A stretch of DNA of 64,000 nucleotides from Novosphingobium sp. HII-3 (GTDB taxonomy: Bacteria > Pseudomonadota > Alphaproteobacteria > Sphingomonadales > Sphingomonadaceae), in contig NZ_PPSM01000025.1 of assembly GCF_002916655.1 (NCBI RefSeq), forward strand, positions 1 to 64,000, written 5' to 3'. Shown here piece after piece: positions 46,737 through 59,319 of this stretch. The translations under genes were made by a program, and so were the position numbers. Below the pieces are notes generated by a model that was not told the DNA's origin, did no database searches, and saw nothing but the letters and a program-made list of their open reading frames with translations. How positions within the stretch are numbered: the stretch's first letter is position 1; each line of letters opens with the position of its first letter.

Positions 46737-47516
46737 ATGAAGCTTGAAGACAAGGTCTGCCTCGTTACCGGCGCGGCAAGCGGCATCGGCAAGGCCATCG
46801 CTGAGAGGTACGCCGCCGAAGGCGCGCGAGTGGCGATTGCCGATCTCCACGGAGACTCAGCGCAACGCGCGGCCGACGCGATCCGGGCTGCGGGCGGGAA
46901 GGCCATGGCCGTCGCGATGGATGTCACCAGCGAGGACCAGGTCAACGAAGGCGTCGCCCGGGTGGTGGAGGCCTGGAACACGGTGGACGTCCTCGTCTCG
47001 AATGCCGGCATCCAGATCGTCAATCCGGTCGAAAGCTTCTCCTACGCCGACTGGAAGAAGATGCTGGCGATCCACCTCGACGGCGCCTTTCTCACGTCCC
47101 GGGCCGTCCTCCCGCACATGTACGCGCAAGGATCCGGCTCGATCATCCTGATGGGTTCGGTCCACTCCAAGGAGGCGAGCCCCCTCAAAAGCGCTTACGT
47201 GACGGCCAAGCACGGGTTGCTCGGTTTGTCGCGCGTGATCGCCAAGGAAGGCGGCAAGAAAGGTGTTCGCACAAACGTGATCTGCCCCGGCTTCGTGCGC
47301 ACGCCGCTGGTCGACAAGCAGATACCGGAGCAGGCGAAGGAACTGAACATCACCGAGGAAGACGTCGTAAAGCGCGTCATGCTCGGCCAGACCGTCGATG
47401 GCGAGTTCACCACGGTCGACGACATCGCCGAGGTGGCCCTGTTCTTCGCCAGCTTCCCGACAAACGCCCTCACCGGCCAGTCCCTGGTGGCGAGCCATGG
47501 CTGGTTCATGGAGTAA
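46737..47516 (+). CDS. bdhA: 3-hydroxybutyrate dehydrogenase
   Basis: A 259-residue short-chain dehydrogenase that interconverts 3-hydroxybutyrate and acetoacetate with NAD, as in PHB breakdown. NAD motif [19 protein letters not shown] in VSNAGIQ, catalytic Tyr and Lys in [12 protein letters not shown], and the characteristic [19 protein letters not shown] loop. The ribosome site GGAGAAG is four bases before the ATG. It follows glnD by 51 bases on the same strand. Confidence 0.9.
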   Translation: MKLEDKVCLVTGAASGIGKAIAERYAAEGARVAIADLHGDSAQRAADAIRAAGGKAMAVAMDVTSEDQVNEGVARVVEAWNTVDVLVSNAGIQIVNPVESFSYADWKKMLAIHLDGAFLTSRAVLPHMYAQGSGSIILMGSVHSKEASPLKSAYVTAKHGLLGLSRVIAKEGGKKGVRTNVICPGFVRTPLVDKQIPEQAKELNITEEDVVKRVMLGQTVDGEFTTVDDIAEVALFFASFPTNALTGQSLVASHGWFME

Positions 47517-47535
47517 GCCGGGCTCATGAAAGAAC

Positions 47536-47562
47536 GGCGCGCGCCCACCGGACGCGCGCCTT
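47536..47562. terminator. Bidirectional terminator between bdhA and asd
   Basis: A perfect 8-bp stem (GGCGCGCG/CGCGCGCC) with a 9-base loop between convergent genes; the plus strand continues with TTC. Confidence 0.6.
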
Positions 47563-47569
47563 CAAGCCG

Positions 47570-48601
<1,032 letters not shown>

Positions 48602-48658
48602 CTATGCGTCTCCTACTTCGGGGAGCAGCGCGAGGTCTTTTTCTCGATCCTGAAGAGA

Positions 48659-48680
48659 ACCCCGCCTGCCGGTGCGGGGT
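48659..48680 (-). terminator. Weak terminator hairpin after gltX
   Basis: A 7-bp stem (ACCCCGC/GCGGGGT) followed on the minus strand by TCTCTT. It lies between the gltX stop (48842) and the asd start and may reduce read-through; alternatively it is part of the asd leader. The rest of 48599-48841 shows no gene. Confidence 0.4.
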
Positions 48681-48841
48681 GAGTGTCCGTGTGTGCGTTC
48701 AGATCATGCACACCGTCGACACCCACCGCGCTGATGCGGCGGGTTTCGAGGTGGTAATAATGATCGGCGTTGCGAACATGTCGGCGCCATTAGCGGCAAG
48801 TACCCGCGCTGTAAACCGCCATTAAATTGCGCCGTCGAATC

Positions 48842-50173
48842 TCACGCCGCAGCGCACAGGCGCCGGAGCGCCTCTTCGCGACCGATCAGGATCAGCATTG
48901 CGCTCATGTCAGGCCCGTGGTCCATGCCCGTAAGCGCCTGACGCAGCGGCAGGAACAGCGACTTGCCCTTGCGCCCGGTCCGGTCCTTGAGGGTGCCGGT
49001 CAGTGCCTTCCAGACGCCATCGTCCCAGCCTAGACCGGCCAGTGCCTCGGCTGCCTGCGCGCAGAACGCACGATCCTCGTCCCCGAAGGGGGGAGCGGCC
49101 ACGGGCCCGGTTACCACGGCCCACCAGTCACCGGCATCAGCCACACGGCCGAGGTTAGGGCGAATGGCATCCCATGCAGCCGCATCCATTCCCTCGGGCA
49201 GGCGGTTCGCAACGGCGCTGAACGGAAGGCCATGCACGACCGCAGCGTTCACACGCTCCAGTTCGGCTTCGTCGAAGCGGGCGGGAGCCCGGCCGAAGCG
49301 CGAGAGGTCGAAAGCGGCGGCCAACTCGTTCAGGCCCAGCGCCGGATCGACCGGATCGCTTGTGCCAAGCCGCCCCAGGAGCGCCACCAGGGCAGCAGGC
49401 TCGATCCCCGCGTCGCGGAAATGCGCCGCGCCCAGCGATCCCAGCCGCTTGGAAAGCTTGCCCTCGGTTCCAACCAGAAGCGCTTCGTGTGCGAAGTCCG
49501 GCACCTTGGCGTCAAGGGCGGTAAACATCTGGACCTGTGCCGCGGTGTTGGAGACGTGATCCTCGCCGCGAAGAATGTGCGTCACGCCCATTGCCACGTC
49601 ATCGATCACGGAAGGCAGCATGTAGAGCCACGAACCGTCGGCGCGTCGCACGACAGGGTCGCTCATTTGTGCGGCATCGAACTTCTGCACACCGCGAATG
49701 CCATCGTTCCACTCGATGACTTCGTCATGGTCGAGCAGGAAGCGCCAGTGGGGCAACTCCCCCGCCGCCATCTTCGCGGCCTTTTCTTCCGATGTCAGCT
49801 TGAGCGCGGCGCGATCGTAGATCGGCGGCAGACCGCGCCCCAGCAGGACCTTACGACGCAGTTCCAGCTCATGCGGCGTTTCCCAGCACGGATAGACCCG
49901 TCCTGCGGCCTCCAGCCGGGCAAAGGCTTCCTCGTAGATGGCGAAACGCTGCGACTGCCGCTCCTCGCCTTCCGGTTCGAGGCCCAGCCAGGCCAGATCG
50001 GCGCGGATCGCGTCCACATAGTGTTCGCGGGAACGTGCGGCATCTGTGTCGTCGATGCGCAGGAGAAAGCGCCCGCCCGCCTGCTTTGCCAGCAGGTAGT
50101 TGTGCAAAGCGGTGCGGATATTGCCCACGTGCAGGTGGCCGGTGGGCGAAGGAGCGAAGCGCGTTACGGTCAT
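48842..50173 (-). CDS. gltX: Glutamyl-tRNA synthetase
   Basis: A 443-residue class I synthetase. The HIGH-equivalent is PTGHLHVGN near the start and the KMSKS-equivalent is EGKLSKRLG. The start MTVTRFAPSPTG at 50173 is typical; the longer frame to 50293 is not. Alphaproteobacteria often have two copies, one of which charges tRNA-Gln for later amidation; which one this is cannot be told from the sequence. Confidence 0.93.
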   Translation of the reverse strand: MTVTRFAPSPTGHLHVGNIRTALHNYLLAKQAGGRFLLRIDDTDAARSREHYVDAIRADLAWLGLEPEGEERQSQRFAIYEEAFARLEAAGRVYPCWETPHELELRRKVLLGRGLPPIYDRAALKLTSEEKAAKMAAGELPHWRFLLDHDEVIEWNDGIRGVQKFDAAQMSDPVVRRADGSWLYMLPSVIDDVAMGVTHILRGEDHVSNTAAQVQMFTALDAKVPDFAHEALLVGTEGKLSKRLGSLGAAHFRDAGIEPAALVALLGRLGTSDPVDPALGLNELAAAFDLSRFGRAPARFDEAELERVNAAVVHGLPFSAVANRLPEGMDAAAWDAIRPNLGRVADAGDWWAVVTGPVAAPPFGDEDRAFCAQAAEALAGLGWDDGVWKALTGTLKDRTGRKGKSLFLPLRQALTGMDHGPDMSAMLILIGREEALRRLCAAA

Positions 50174-50253
50174 GCCGGTGCGATTAGGAGCCCCTGCGCG
50201 GCAGGTCAATTTCGCCACGCTACCGGGCCGATCACCGTGCCCTGCAGATACAA

Positions 50254-50279
50254 AAAACCCTCCCGGTCGGGAGGGTTTT
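50254..50279. terminator. Bidirectional rho-independent terminator
   Basis: A perfect 12-bp stem (AAAACCCTCCCG/CGGGAGGGTTTT) with a 2-base gap, flanked by A and T runs, downstream of the small lipoprotein gene on the minus strand and before gltX. Confidence 0.85.
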
Positions 50280-50380
50280 CTGTCCGTCGTCAAACGGTCT
50301 TTCCATCATTCCGGTGTGGACCCGGACCGGAAAGCGGCGGGGACCGGCACGCCGAAGCAAGTGCCGAGTCCCCACGCCGA

Positions 50381-50554
50381 TTACATCGCCTCGGTCGCAG
50401 CCTCGGTCGGCACGTCGGTGGCGTCACCGGTCATCAGCTCCTCGGGAGCGGTCTCAACCGAATCGGTGGTTGCTTCGGTGGTGGGCTCACCGCCGCAAGC
50501 AGCGAGCGACAGAGCGGCAACCGACGCGAACGCGGCGAAAGCAATCTTCTTCAT
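50381..50554 (-). CDS. Very small putative lipoprotein
   Basis: A 57-residue protein. The N-terminus MKKIAFAAFASVAALSLAAC has a lipobox (SLAAC) with Cys20, followed by a Thr/Glu-rich disordered tail (TTEATTDSVETAPEE). It should be lipidated through Lgt. An AAGGGG site is seven bases before the ATG. No family is known; similar tiny lipoproteins occur widely in sphingomonads. Easily missed by gene callers. Confidence 0.75.
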   Translation of the reverse strand: MKKIAFAAFASVAALSLAACGGEPTTEATTDSVETAPEELMTGDATDVPTEAATEAM

Positions 50555-50686
50555 GCGAATCCCCTTGCATTGTTTGGCGCACAGGCCAACGCTTGCAGGC
50601 AAGCCTGCTGCGCCATTCTTTAGACGAGACAATGGTGCAACGCAAATAGGAATAAAACACACGCGAATCCGCGGATTTCCTAAGGG

Positions 50687-50715
50687 TTGCGCACATATAA
50701 AGATATCTTTATATG
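50687..50715 (+). promoter_or_regulatory. Promoter and 22-bp palindromic operator of the met operon
   Basis: A perfect 22-bp palindrome at 50694-50715 (half-site CATATAAAGAT and its complement) overlaps a promoter TTGCGC (50687-50692), 17-bp spacer, TATATG (50710-50715). The start codon at 50723 is only 7 bases further, with no ribosome site, so the mRNA is probably leaderless. Palindromes of this kind are bound by ArsR-family regulators of S-adenosylhomocysteine (SahR-like); the regulator here is the first gene. Confidence 0.75.
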
Positions 50716-50722
50716 ATTGCCG

Positions 50723-51721
50723 ATGCGGATCGACCCCCTCCTGAGAGCTCTTTCTGAGCCGACGCGCCTGCGCATCATGCGTCTGCTGGCGCACATGGAA
50801 CTCGCGGTCGGAGAGCTTGCGCAGGTACTCGGACAGAGCCAGCCGCGTGTCTCGCGGCACATCCGGATCCTGTGCGATGCAGGGCTGGCGGAGAGACGCA
50901 AGGAAGGGAGCTGGGTCTTCCTTCGCAGCGCCGTGAGCGAAAGCGACGTTCCCTCGATGGGCAGCGCGGCAGCCCAGCTGCTCGCGCTCGCCGAGCGGGA
51001 TGACACGCAGTTTGCCGCACGATGCACAGAGGACCGCCGCCATCTGGCGGCGATCCGCGCCGGCCGGGAGGCAAGCGCGCAGGCCTATTTTGCACGTCAT
51101 GCGGCGGAATGGGACACCCTGCGGCGGCTCCACGGCGCGGACGAGCCGGTCGAGGACGCCCTCCTTTCGGCTCTCGAGGGCGAATCCCTCGGCGGACTTC
51201 TGGATGTCGGCACCGGCACCGGTCGCATGGCGCAGCTTTTGTCCGCGCGCGCAGGTCGCGTTACCGCGCTCGACAAGAGCCCCGAGATGCTGCGCATCGC
51301 CCGGGCACGGCTCCAGGACCTTCCGGCAGAGAAGGTGGACCTGGTGCAGGGGGACTTCACCGCCCTTCCCTTTTCGGAGGATGCGTTCGACACGGTGCTG
51401 TTCCATCAGGTGCTGCACTACGCCCAGGATCCCGGCATCGTGCTTGGCGAGGCCGCGCGCGTGCTGCGCCCCGGCGGCCGGATCGCCATCGTCGACCTTG
51501 CCGCGCATGACCGGGAGGAGTTACGCGAACGGCACGCTCATGCGCGCCTTGGTTTCTCGGACGAGCAGATGCTGGCTCACCTTGTTGCCGCCGGCCTCAC
51601 CCCCACCTCACCCGTCGCCCTGCCCGGCAGCCCCCTGACCGTTAAGATCTGGACTGCCCGGCGCGATGGTGTAACCGCCCGCCCCGTCGCGACCGCCGAC
51701 GAGAACCGAAAGACACTCTGA
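50723..51721 (+). CDS. ArsR-type regulator fused to a SAM methyltransferase
   Basis: A 332-residue fusion. Residues about 1-75 are an ArsR winged helix (VGELAQVLGQSQPRVSRHIRIL). Residues about 150-290 are a class I methyltransferase (LLDVGTGTGRMAQLL, ALDKSPEMLRIARARL, GDFTALPF). No metal-binding cysteine motif is seen. Placed before metF and metH, it probably senses SAM or its product SAH and controls the methionine operon; such SAH-sensing ArsR proteins are called SahR in other bacteria. The ATG at 50723 is chosen over the upstream TTG. It overlaps metF by one base. Confidence 0.82.
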   Translation: MRIDPLLRALSEPTRLRIMRLLAHMELAVGELAQVLGQSQPRVSRHIRILCDAGLAERRKEGSWVFLRSAVSESDVPSMGSAAAQLLALAERDDTQFAARCTEDRRHLAAIRAGREASAQAYFARHAAEWDTLRRLHGADEPVEDALLSALEGESLGGLLDVGTGTGRMAQLLSARAGRVTALDKSPEMLRIARARLQDLPAEKVDLVQGDFTALPFSEDAFDTVLFHQVLHYAQDPGIVLGEAARVLRPGGRIAIVDLAAHDREELRERHAHARLGFSDEQMLAHLVAAGLTPTSPVALPGSPLTVKIWTARRDGVTARPVATADENRKTL

Positions 51722-52626
51722 TGACTGCTGCTCAACGACCGGCCGAGGCGCCCCTTTTTGCAGGCCTACCGGGAGACATTTCCGTCTCCTTCGAGTTCTT
51801 TCCGCCCAAGTCGGAGAAGATGGAGGAGCAGCTCTGGCAGGCCATCACCCAGCTTGCGCCGCTTCAGCCCAGCTTCGTTTCGGTGACGTACGGCGCCGGT
51901 GGTTCCACGCGTGAACGGACTCACGCGACGGTGGCGCGGATCGTAAAGGACACCGCGCTCGTCCCCGCCGCCCACCTCACCTGCGTCGCGGCGAGCAAGG
52001 ACGAGATCGCGGAAGTCGTGGACCAGTACTGGGACGCAGGGGTGCGGCACATCGTTGCCCTGCGCGGCGATCCGCCGCCGACCGATGGCGGCCGCTTCGT
52101 ACCGCATCCGCAAGGCTACGCCAGCGCCGCCGAACTGGTGGCGGGCATCAAGGCCCGGCATGACTTCGACATATCCGTCGCCGCTTACCCCGAGACGCAC
52201 CCCGAGGCGGTGAGCGCGCAGCTTGATCTGGACAATCTGAAGCGCAAGCTCGACGCGGGCGCCAACCGCGCGATCACACAGTTCTTCTTCTCCACCGATG
52301 CGTACTTCCGGTTCCTCGACAAAGCGCTCGCCGCAGGAATCACCGCGCCGGTTCTGCCGGGAATCATGCCGGTCACCAGCTTCTCGGCCATCCGACGGAT
52401 GAGCGGCAACACCGAGATTCCCGGCTGGCTGGAAACGATGTTCGACGGACTGGACGAGCGCCCCGGCCCTCGCGCACTCGTCGCGGCGGTCGCCGCCGCG
52501 GACCTGTGCAAGCGCCTCTACGAGGGCGGCGTACGCGACTTCCATTTCTACACCCTCAACCGCGCCGAGCAGGCCTACGCGATCTGCCAGCTTCTCGGCC
52601 TGCGTCCCAAGGAGCCTTGCGCATGA
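51721..52626 (+). CDS. metF: Methylenetetrahydrofolate reductase
   Basis: A 301-residue flavoprotein that makes 5-methyltetrahydrofolate for MetH. Seen are SFEFFPPKS near the N-terminus, TYGAGGSTRERT, ALRGDPP and AITQFFFSTD. The length fits the bacterial TIM-barrel form. It overlaps the regulator and the metH N-half (TGATG and ATGA), so the operon is translationally coupled. Confidence 0.96.
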   Translation: MTAAQRPAEAPLFAGLPGDISVSFEFFPPKSEKMEEQLWQAITQLAPLQPSFVSVTYGAGGSTRERTHATVARIVKDTALVPAAHLTCVAASKDEIAEVVDQYWDAGVRHIVALRGDPPPTDGGRFVPHPQGYASAAELVAGIKARHDFDISVAAYPETHPEAVSAQLDLDNLKRKLDAGANRAITQFFFSTDAYFRFLDKALAAGITAPVLPGIMPVTSFSAIRRMSGNTEIPGWLETMFDGLDERPGPRALVAAVAAADLCKRLYEGGVRDFHFYTLNRAEQAYAICQLLGLRPKEPCA

Positions 52627-53669
52627 GCGCGCGTGAAACCTTTCTCGCCGAAGCGGCCAAGCGAATCCTCATCACCGATGGCGCGTTCGGCACCGAAATC
52701 CAGAACTGGAAGCTTTCGGAAGCCGACTACGCCGGTGATCTCGGCCTCACTCACGAGCAGAAGGGCAACAACGACATCCTCGCGCTGACCAAGCCCGAAG
52801 TGCCGGAAGCCATTCACCGCGCCTACTTCGAGGCGGGCGCCGACATCGCGGAGACCAACACTTTCTCCGCGAACCGCATCAGCCAGGCCGATTACGGAGC
52901 CGAGCATCTCGTCCGCGAGATCAACATGGAATCCGCCCGGCTGGCCCGCCGCCTTGCTGACGAATTTCAGGCGAAGGACGGCCGCCCGCGCTTTGTGGCC
53001 GGCGCGATCGGCCCCACCAACAAGACGCTCTCCCTCAGCCCCGACGTGAACGATCCGGGCTATCGCGAGATAGACTGGGACACGCTGGTCGACGTCTACA
53101 AGGAACAGGCCGCCGCGCTCGTCGAGGGCGGGGCGGACTTCATCCTGATCGAGACCGTGTTCGACACGCTCAACGCCAAGGCCGGGATCATGGCCGTGCG
53201 CCATCTGGAAAAGGACCTCGGCCGCGAAGTGCCGATCATGCTCTCGATGACGCTGACCGATCTGTCCGGGCGCAATCTCTCCGGCCACACAGTCGAGGCG
53301 TTCTGGCATGCCGTCCGCCATGCGCGTCCGATCACGATCGGGCTGAACTGTTCTTTCGGCGCCACGCAGCTTCGTCCTCACGTGAAGACGCTGTCGGAGA
53401 TCGCCGACACGCTGATCATGATCTATCCGAACGCAGGGCTTCCGAACGAGCTTGGCGCCTACGACGAGATGCCGGATACGACGGCTGGTTTCGTCGGCGA
53501 GTGGGCGGTCGCGGGGCAGGTCAATGTGCTGGGCGGTTGCTGCGGCTCAACCCCGGCGCACATCGCGGCCATTGCGCGGAAAGTGGCGGGCATGGCGCCC
53601 CGCCCGATCCCCAACCTCAGTCCGGTGACGCGACTTGCCGGGCTTGAACCCTTCACGATGGCGGCCTGA
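52623..53669 (+). CDS. metH: Methionine synthase, N-terminal homocysteine-binding half
   Basis: A 348-residue homocysteine S-methyltransferase module. The zinc ligands are Cys243 (GLNCSFG) and Cys306/Cys307 (GGCCGST). The start LITDGAFGTEIQ is typical. It is the first module of B12-dependent MetH; the remaining modules are on the second gene at 54217, after an intervening acetyltransferase. This is a real split: a proper stop codon and separate starts exist. Confidence 0.93.
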   Translation: MSARETFLAEAAKRILITDGAFGTEIQNWKLSEADYAGDLGLTHEQKGNNDILALTKPEVPEAIHRAYFEAGADIAETNTFSANRISQADYGAEHLVREINMESARLARRLADEFQAKDGRPRFVAGAIGPTNKTLSLSPDVNDPGYREIDWDTLVDVYKEQAAALVEGGADFILIETVFDTLNAKAGIMAVRHLEKDLGREVPIMLSMTLTDLSGRNLSGHTVEAFWHAVRHARPITIGLNCSFGATQLRPHVKTLSEIADTLIMIYPNAGLPNELGAYDEMPDTTAGFVGEWAVAGQVNVLGGCCGSTPAHIAAIARKVAGMAPRPIPNLSPVTRLAGLEPFTMAA

Positions 53670-53676
53670 GGTTCTC

Positions 53677-54195
53677 GTGAACGAGATACCCATCTGGCGC
53701 ATCCGCCCTGCCGGGCCGGCCGATGCCGATGCGCTTGCGCTTGTCGGCGCGGCGACCTTCCTCGAAAGTTTCGCGGGGATGATCGACGGCGCGGCCCTCA
53801 TCGCGCATTGCCTGAAGCAGCACTGCGCCAAGGCCTATCTCGACTACTTTTCAAAAGGCGCGAAAGCCTGGCTTGCCGAGATCGAACCCGGCGGCGCGCC
53901 GGTCGGCTACGCCCTCATGTGCGAACCTGAGATCGACCACGCCACCGAAGGCGACGTCGAGCTTAAGCGCATCTATCTGCTGTCCCGCTTCCAGGGTTCG
54001 ATGATCGCCAGCGCTCTCATGCAGGCTGTCGTGACCGAGGCGAAGGGGCACGCCCGGCTGCTGCTCGGCGTCAAGGACGACAATCACCGCGCCATCTCCT
54101 TCTATGCCAAGCACAGGTTCGAGACCGTCGGCACCCGCCGGTTCGACGTGGGCGGCAAGACCTATGACGACTTCGTGCTCGCCCGCACTCTCTGA
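53677..54195 (+). CDS. GNAT-family acetyltransferase
   Basis: A 172-residue N-acetyltransferase inside the met operon. The acetyl-CoA region is at about residues 95-115 (KRIYLLSRFQGSMIASALMQ), followed by LLLGVKDDNHRAISFYAKHRFETVG, the usual C-terminal GNAT pattern. The substrate is unknown. GTG start with GAGG five bases upstream. Its place between the metH halves is a recurring arrangement in sphingomonads. Confidence 0.85.
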   Translation: MNEIPIWRIRPAGPADADALALVGAATFLESFAGMIDGAALIAHCLKQHCAKAYLDYFSKGAKAWLAEIEPGGAPVGYALMCEPEIDHATEGDVELKRIYLLSRFQGSMIASALMQAVVTEAKGHARLLLGVKDDNHRAISFYAKHRFETVGTRRFDVGGKTYDDFVLARTL

Positions 54196-54216
54196 TCCGA
54201 AGAGAATACAAAACAG

Positions 54217-56904
<2,688 letters not shown>

Positions 56905-56908
56905 GCCC

Positions 56909-56947
56909 CGGCCATCTGCCGCCGAAAGGCGGCGCGTGGCCGTTTTT
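56909..56947 (+). terminator. Terminator of the met operon
   Basis: Strong hairpin: CGGCC and GGCCG outer pairs with inner GCCGCC/GGCGGC (loop GAAA), followed by TTTTT, five bases after the metH stop. Confidence 0.85.
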
Positions 56948-57038
56948 GATCGAAAGCGCGGCCCGCGACGGCATCAAAATGGCGGAAATCGCGCTTCCAC
57001 GGTTTCCACCTCGGGCGCAGGTCTGCCATAACGCAGCC

Positions 57039-58913
57039 GTGAACGAAGACGACTGGCCTTTCGAGACGACCTTCTATGGTGAACCCGATGCCGACATGCT
57101 GGACATCCACAGTCCTGATGTCGACTGGAGCCCATCGCCCCCGCCCGCGCCGGATGCGGTAGCCAAAGCCCTCCACGACGTCTTCGGCTTCTCAGGCTTC
57201 CGGGGGGTGCAGCAGCAGGTGGTGGACCGCGTCCTTCACGGGCGTTCCACCCTGGCGATCATGCCTACGGGCGCGGGCAAATCGTTGACGTACCAGCTTC
57301 CGGCGGTGCTTCTTCAGGGCACATGCGTGGTCGTCTCGCCCCTCATCGCACTGATGCACGACCAGTTGCGCTCGGCCCGGGCGAACGGCATCCGCGCCGC
57401 CACCCTCACCAGCGCCGACACCGATCGCGGGCAGACGATGGACGCCTTCCGCGCGGGGGAGCTGGACCTGCTGTACATCGCGCCGGAACGGGCCAGCCAG
57501 CCGCACTTCTGCGAGCTGCTGTCGTCCGCCCGGGTCGGCCTTTTCGCCATCGATGAGGCGCACTGCGTTTCGGAATGGGGCCACGACTTCCGCCCCGATT
57601 ACCGGCTGCTTCGCCCCCTGCTGGACGCCTTTCCCAACGTCCCGCGCCTGGCGCTGACGGCGACGGCGGACCATCATACCCGCAGCGACATCCTTGCCCA
57701 GCTCGGCATACCGGAAGAAGGCCTGATCGTCGCCGGCTTCGACCGGCCGAACATCCGCTACGCCATTCGTCCGCGTGAAAACGCGATGCGGCAGCTGAAA
57801 GCCATCGTCGAGGAGAACCCCGGTCCCGGCATTGTCTACGCGCCGACGCGCGCACGCGTGGAGCAGCTGGCGGAAAGCCTCGCCTCGGCCACCGGTCGCC
57901 GGGTGCTGCCTTATCACGCCGGGCTGGATCCCGATGTTCGTGCCCGCAACCAGGCCGCATTCGTGGCTAGCGAGGACATGGTGATGGTGGCAACCGTCGC
58001 GTTCGGCATGGGCATCGACAAGCCCGACGTCCGCTTCGTGGCTCATGCCGGCATCCCCAAGTCCATCGAGGCCTATTACCAGGAAACCGGACGTGCGGGT
58101 CGCGATGGCGATCCGTCGGTCGCCGTCATGCTCTGGGGCGCAGAGGACTTTGCCCGCGCCCGCCAGCGCCTTTCGGAGATCGAGCCTCACCGGCAGCAGA
58201 GCGAGCGACAGCGGCTGGATGCCCTTGCGGGGCTTGTCGAAACGGCGGATTGCCGCCGCGCCGTCCTGCTCCGGCATTTCGGAGAGGACCCGCCGCACAA
58301 TTGCGGCAACTGCGACAACTGCCTTGAACCCGTGGGCGTCGTCGATGTCACGGATCTGGCGCGCAAGCTGCTGTCCGCCGTCTACCGGACCGGACAGTCC
58401 TACGGCCTTGGGCATCTGGAGAAGGTCCTGGCCGGCGTGGCGGACGACCGGGTGCTGCAGCGGGGGCATGATCAGCTGTCCGTGTTCGGCATACTCGCGG
58501 ACGACGAGAAGCCGCTGCTCAAGCCGCTCGCCCGGGCGCTTCAGGCGCGGGGCAGCCTGACCGCTACGGAACACGGCGGGCTGGCTCTCGGCGGCGATGC
58601 GCGGGCGATCCTCAAGGGCGATGCGGCCGTGGCGATCGTCGTTCCGCCCAAGCCCGAGCGCAAACGGCGTTCACGCGGCGATACGGCCAATCCAGTCGGC
58701 GATCCGCTGTTCGAGGCTCTACGCGATCTGCGCCGTGAACTGGCGCAGGAAGCGGGTGTCCCACCTTACGTGGTGTTCCACGATTCCACCCTCCGCGAAA
58801 TGGCCGCCGCACGCCCCGGCTCGCTGGCCGAACTGGGCAGCATCGGCGGGATCGGCGCCCGCAAGTTCGAGGCTTATGGCGACGCCTTTCTCGAGGTCAT
58901 CCGCCGGCACTGA
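57039..58913 (+). CDS. recQ: RecQ-type DNA helicase
   Basis: A 624-residue helicase. Walker A MPTGAGKS (75-82), DEAH box (172-175), the RecQ zinc cluster ADCRRAVLLRHFGEDPPHNCGNCDNC, and a C-terminal HRDC domain (LFEALRDLRRELAQEAGVPPYVVFHD). It unwinds DNA in recombinational repair. Start is uncertain: GTG 57039 gives a short acidic N-terminus; ATG 56979 and ATG 57096 are alternatives. No good ribosome site exists for any. Confidence 0.93.
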   Translation: MNEDDWPFETTFYGEPDADMLDIHSPDVDWSPSPPPAPDAVAKALHDVFGFSGFRGVQQQVVDRVLHGRSTLAIMPTGAGKSLTYQLPAVLLQGTCVVVSPLIALMHDQLRSARANGIRAATLTSADTDRGQTMDAFRAGELDLLYIAPERASQPHFCELLSSARVGLFAIDEAHCVSEWGHDFRPDYRLLRPLLDAFPNVPRLALTATADHHTRSDILAQLGIPEEGLIVAGFDRPNIRYAIRPRENAMRQLKAIVEENPGPGIVYAPTRARVEQLAESLASATGRRVLPYHAGLDPDVRARNQAAFVASEDMVMVATVAFGMGIDKPDVRFVAHAGIPKSIEAYYQETGRAGRDGDPSVAVMLWGAEDFARARQRLSEIEPHRQQSERQRLDALAGLVETADCRRAVLLRHFGEDPPHNCGNCDNCLEPVGVVDVTDLARKLLSAVYRTGQSYGLGHLEKVLAGVADDRVLQRGHDQLSVFGILADDEKPLLKPLARALQARGSLTATEHGGLALGGDARAILKGDAAVAIVVPPKPERKRRSRGDTANPVGDPLFEALRDLRRELAQEAGVPPYVVFHDSTLREMAAARPGSLAELGSIGGIGARKFEAYGDAFLEVIRRH

Positions 58914-58922
58914 CTGGCAGGG

Positions 58923-59216
58923 TCAGTCCGCCGTTTCGTTTCCGCCGCCGAACGTGACCGGAATGGCGAGCCGGAATGGCAGTTCGGGCGAAGCGATGCG
59001 CGATTCCGCTCCGTTCTCATGGATCAGCACGACGCGCCCCACGCCGGGTGTCGCCACCACAGCGGTGACGCTATCGACCCATTCATGCAGAAGCGTCCGT
59101 GCCCGGGCCAAGGCCGCAGCTTCCCGCGTCATCGTGCCTGAGGCTTCCAGTTCGGCCTCAAGGTCGAGGATGCGCGTCGTCGCTTCGTCGATGCGGTCAG
59201 CGCTCTTTTCGGTCAT
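58923..59216 (-). CDS. Small protein of unknown function
   Basis: A 97-residue protein. A coiled-coil-like first half (DRIDEATTRILDLEAELEAS) is followed by strand-like VTAVVATPGVGRVVLIHENG. No family recognised. The ATG at 59216 is chosen; the frame extends 51 bases further. Convergent with recQ, 9 bases apart. Confidence 0.55.
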   Translation of the reverse strand: MTEKSADRIDEATTRILDLEAELEASGTMTREAAALARARTLLHEWVDSVTAVVATPGVGRVVLIHENGAESRIASPELPFRLAIPVTFGGGNETAD

Positions 59217-59319
59217 CGCGGGTCTCCTTGCCTTTGGGCACTTGGAGACCCGGAGCCTGCCCCGCAAGAGCGATCCCGCCTAGATCGCCCGCGCGGTTAC
59301 ATCGAGGCCGTCAGCCGGA

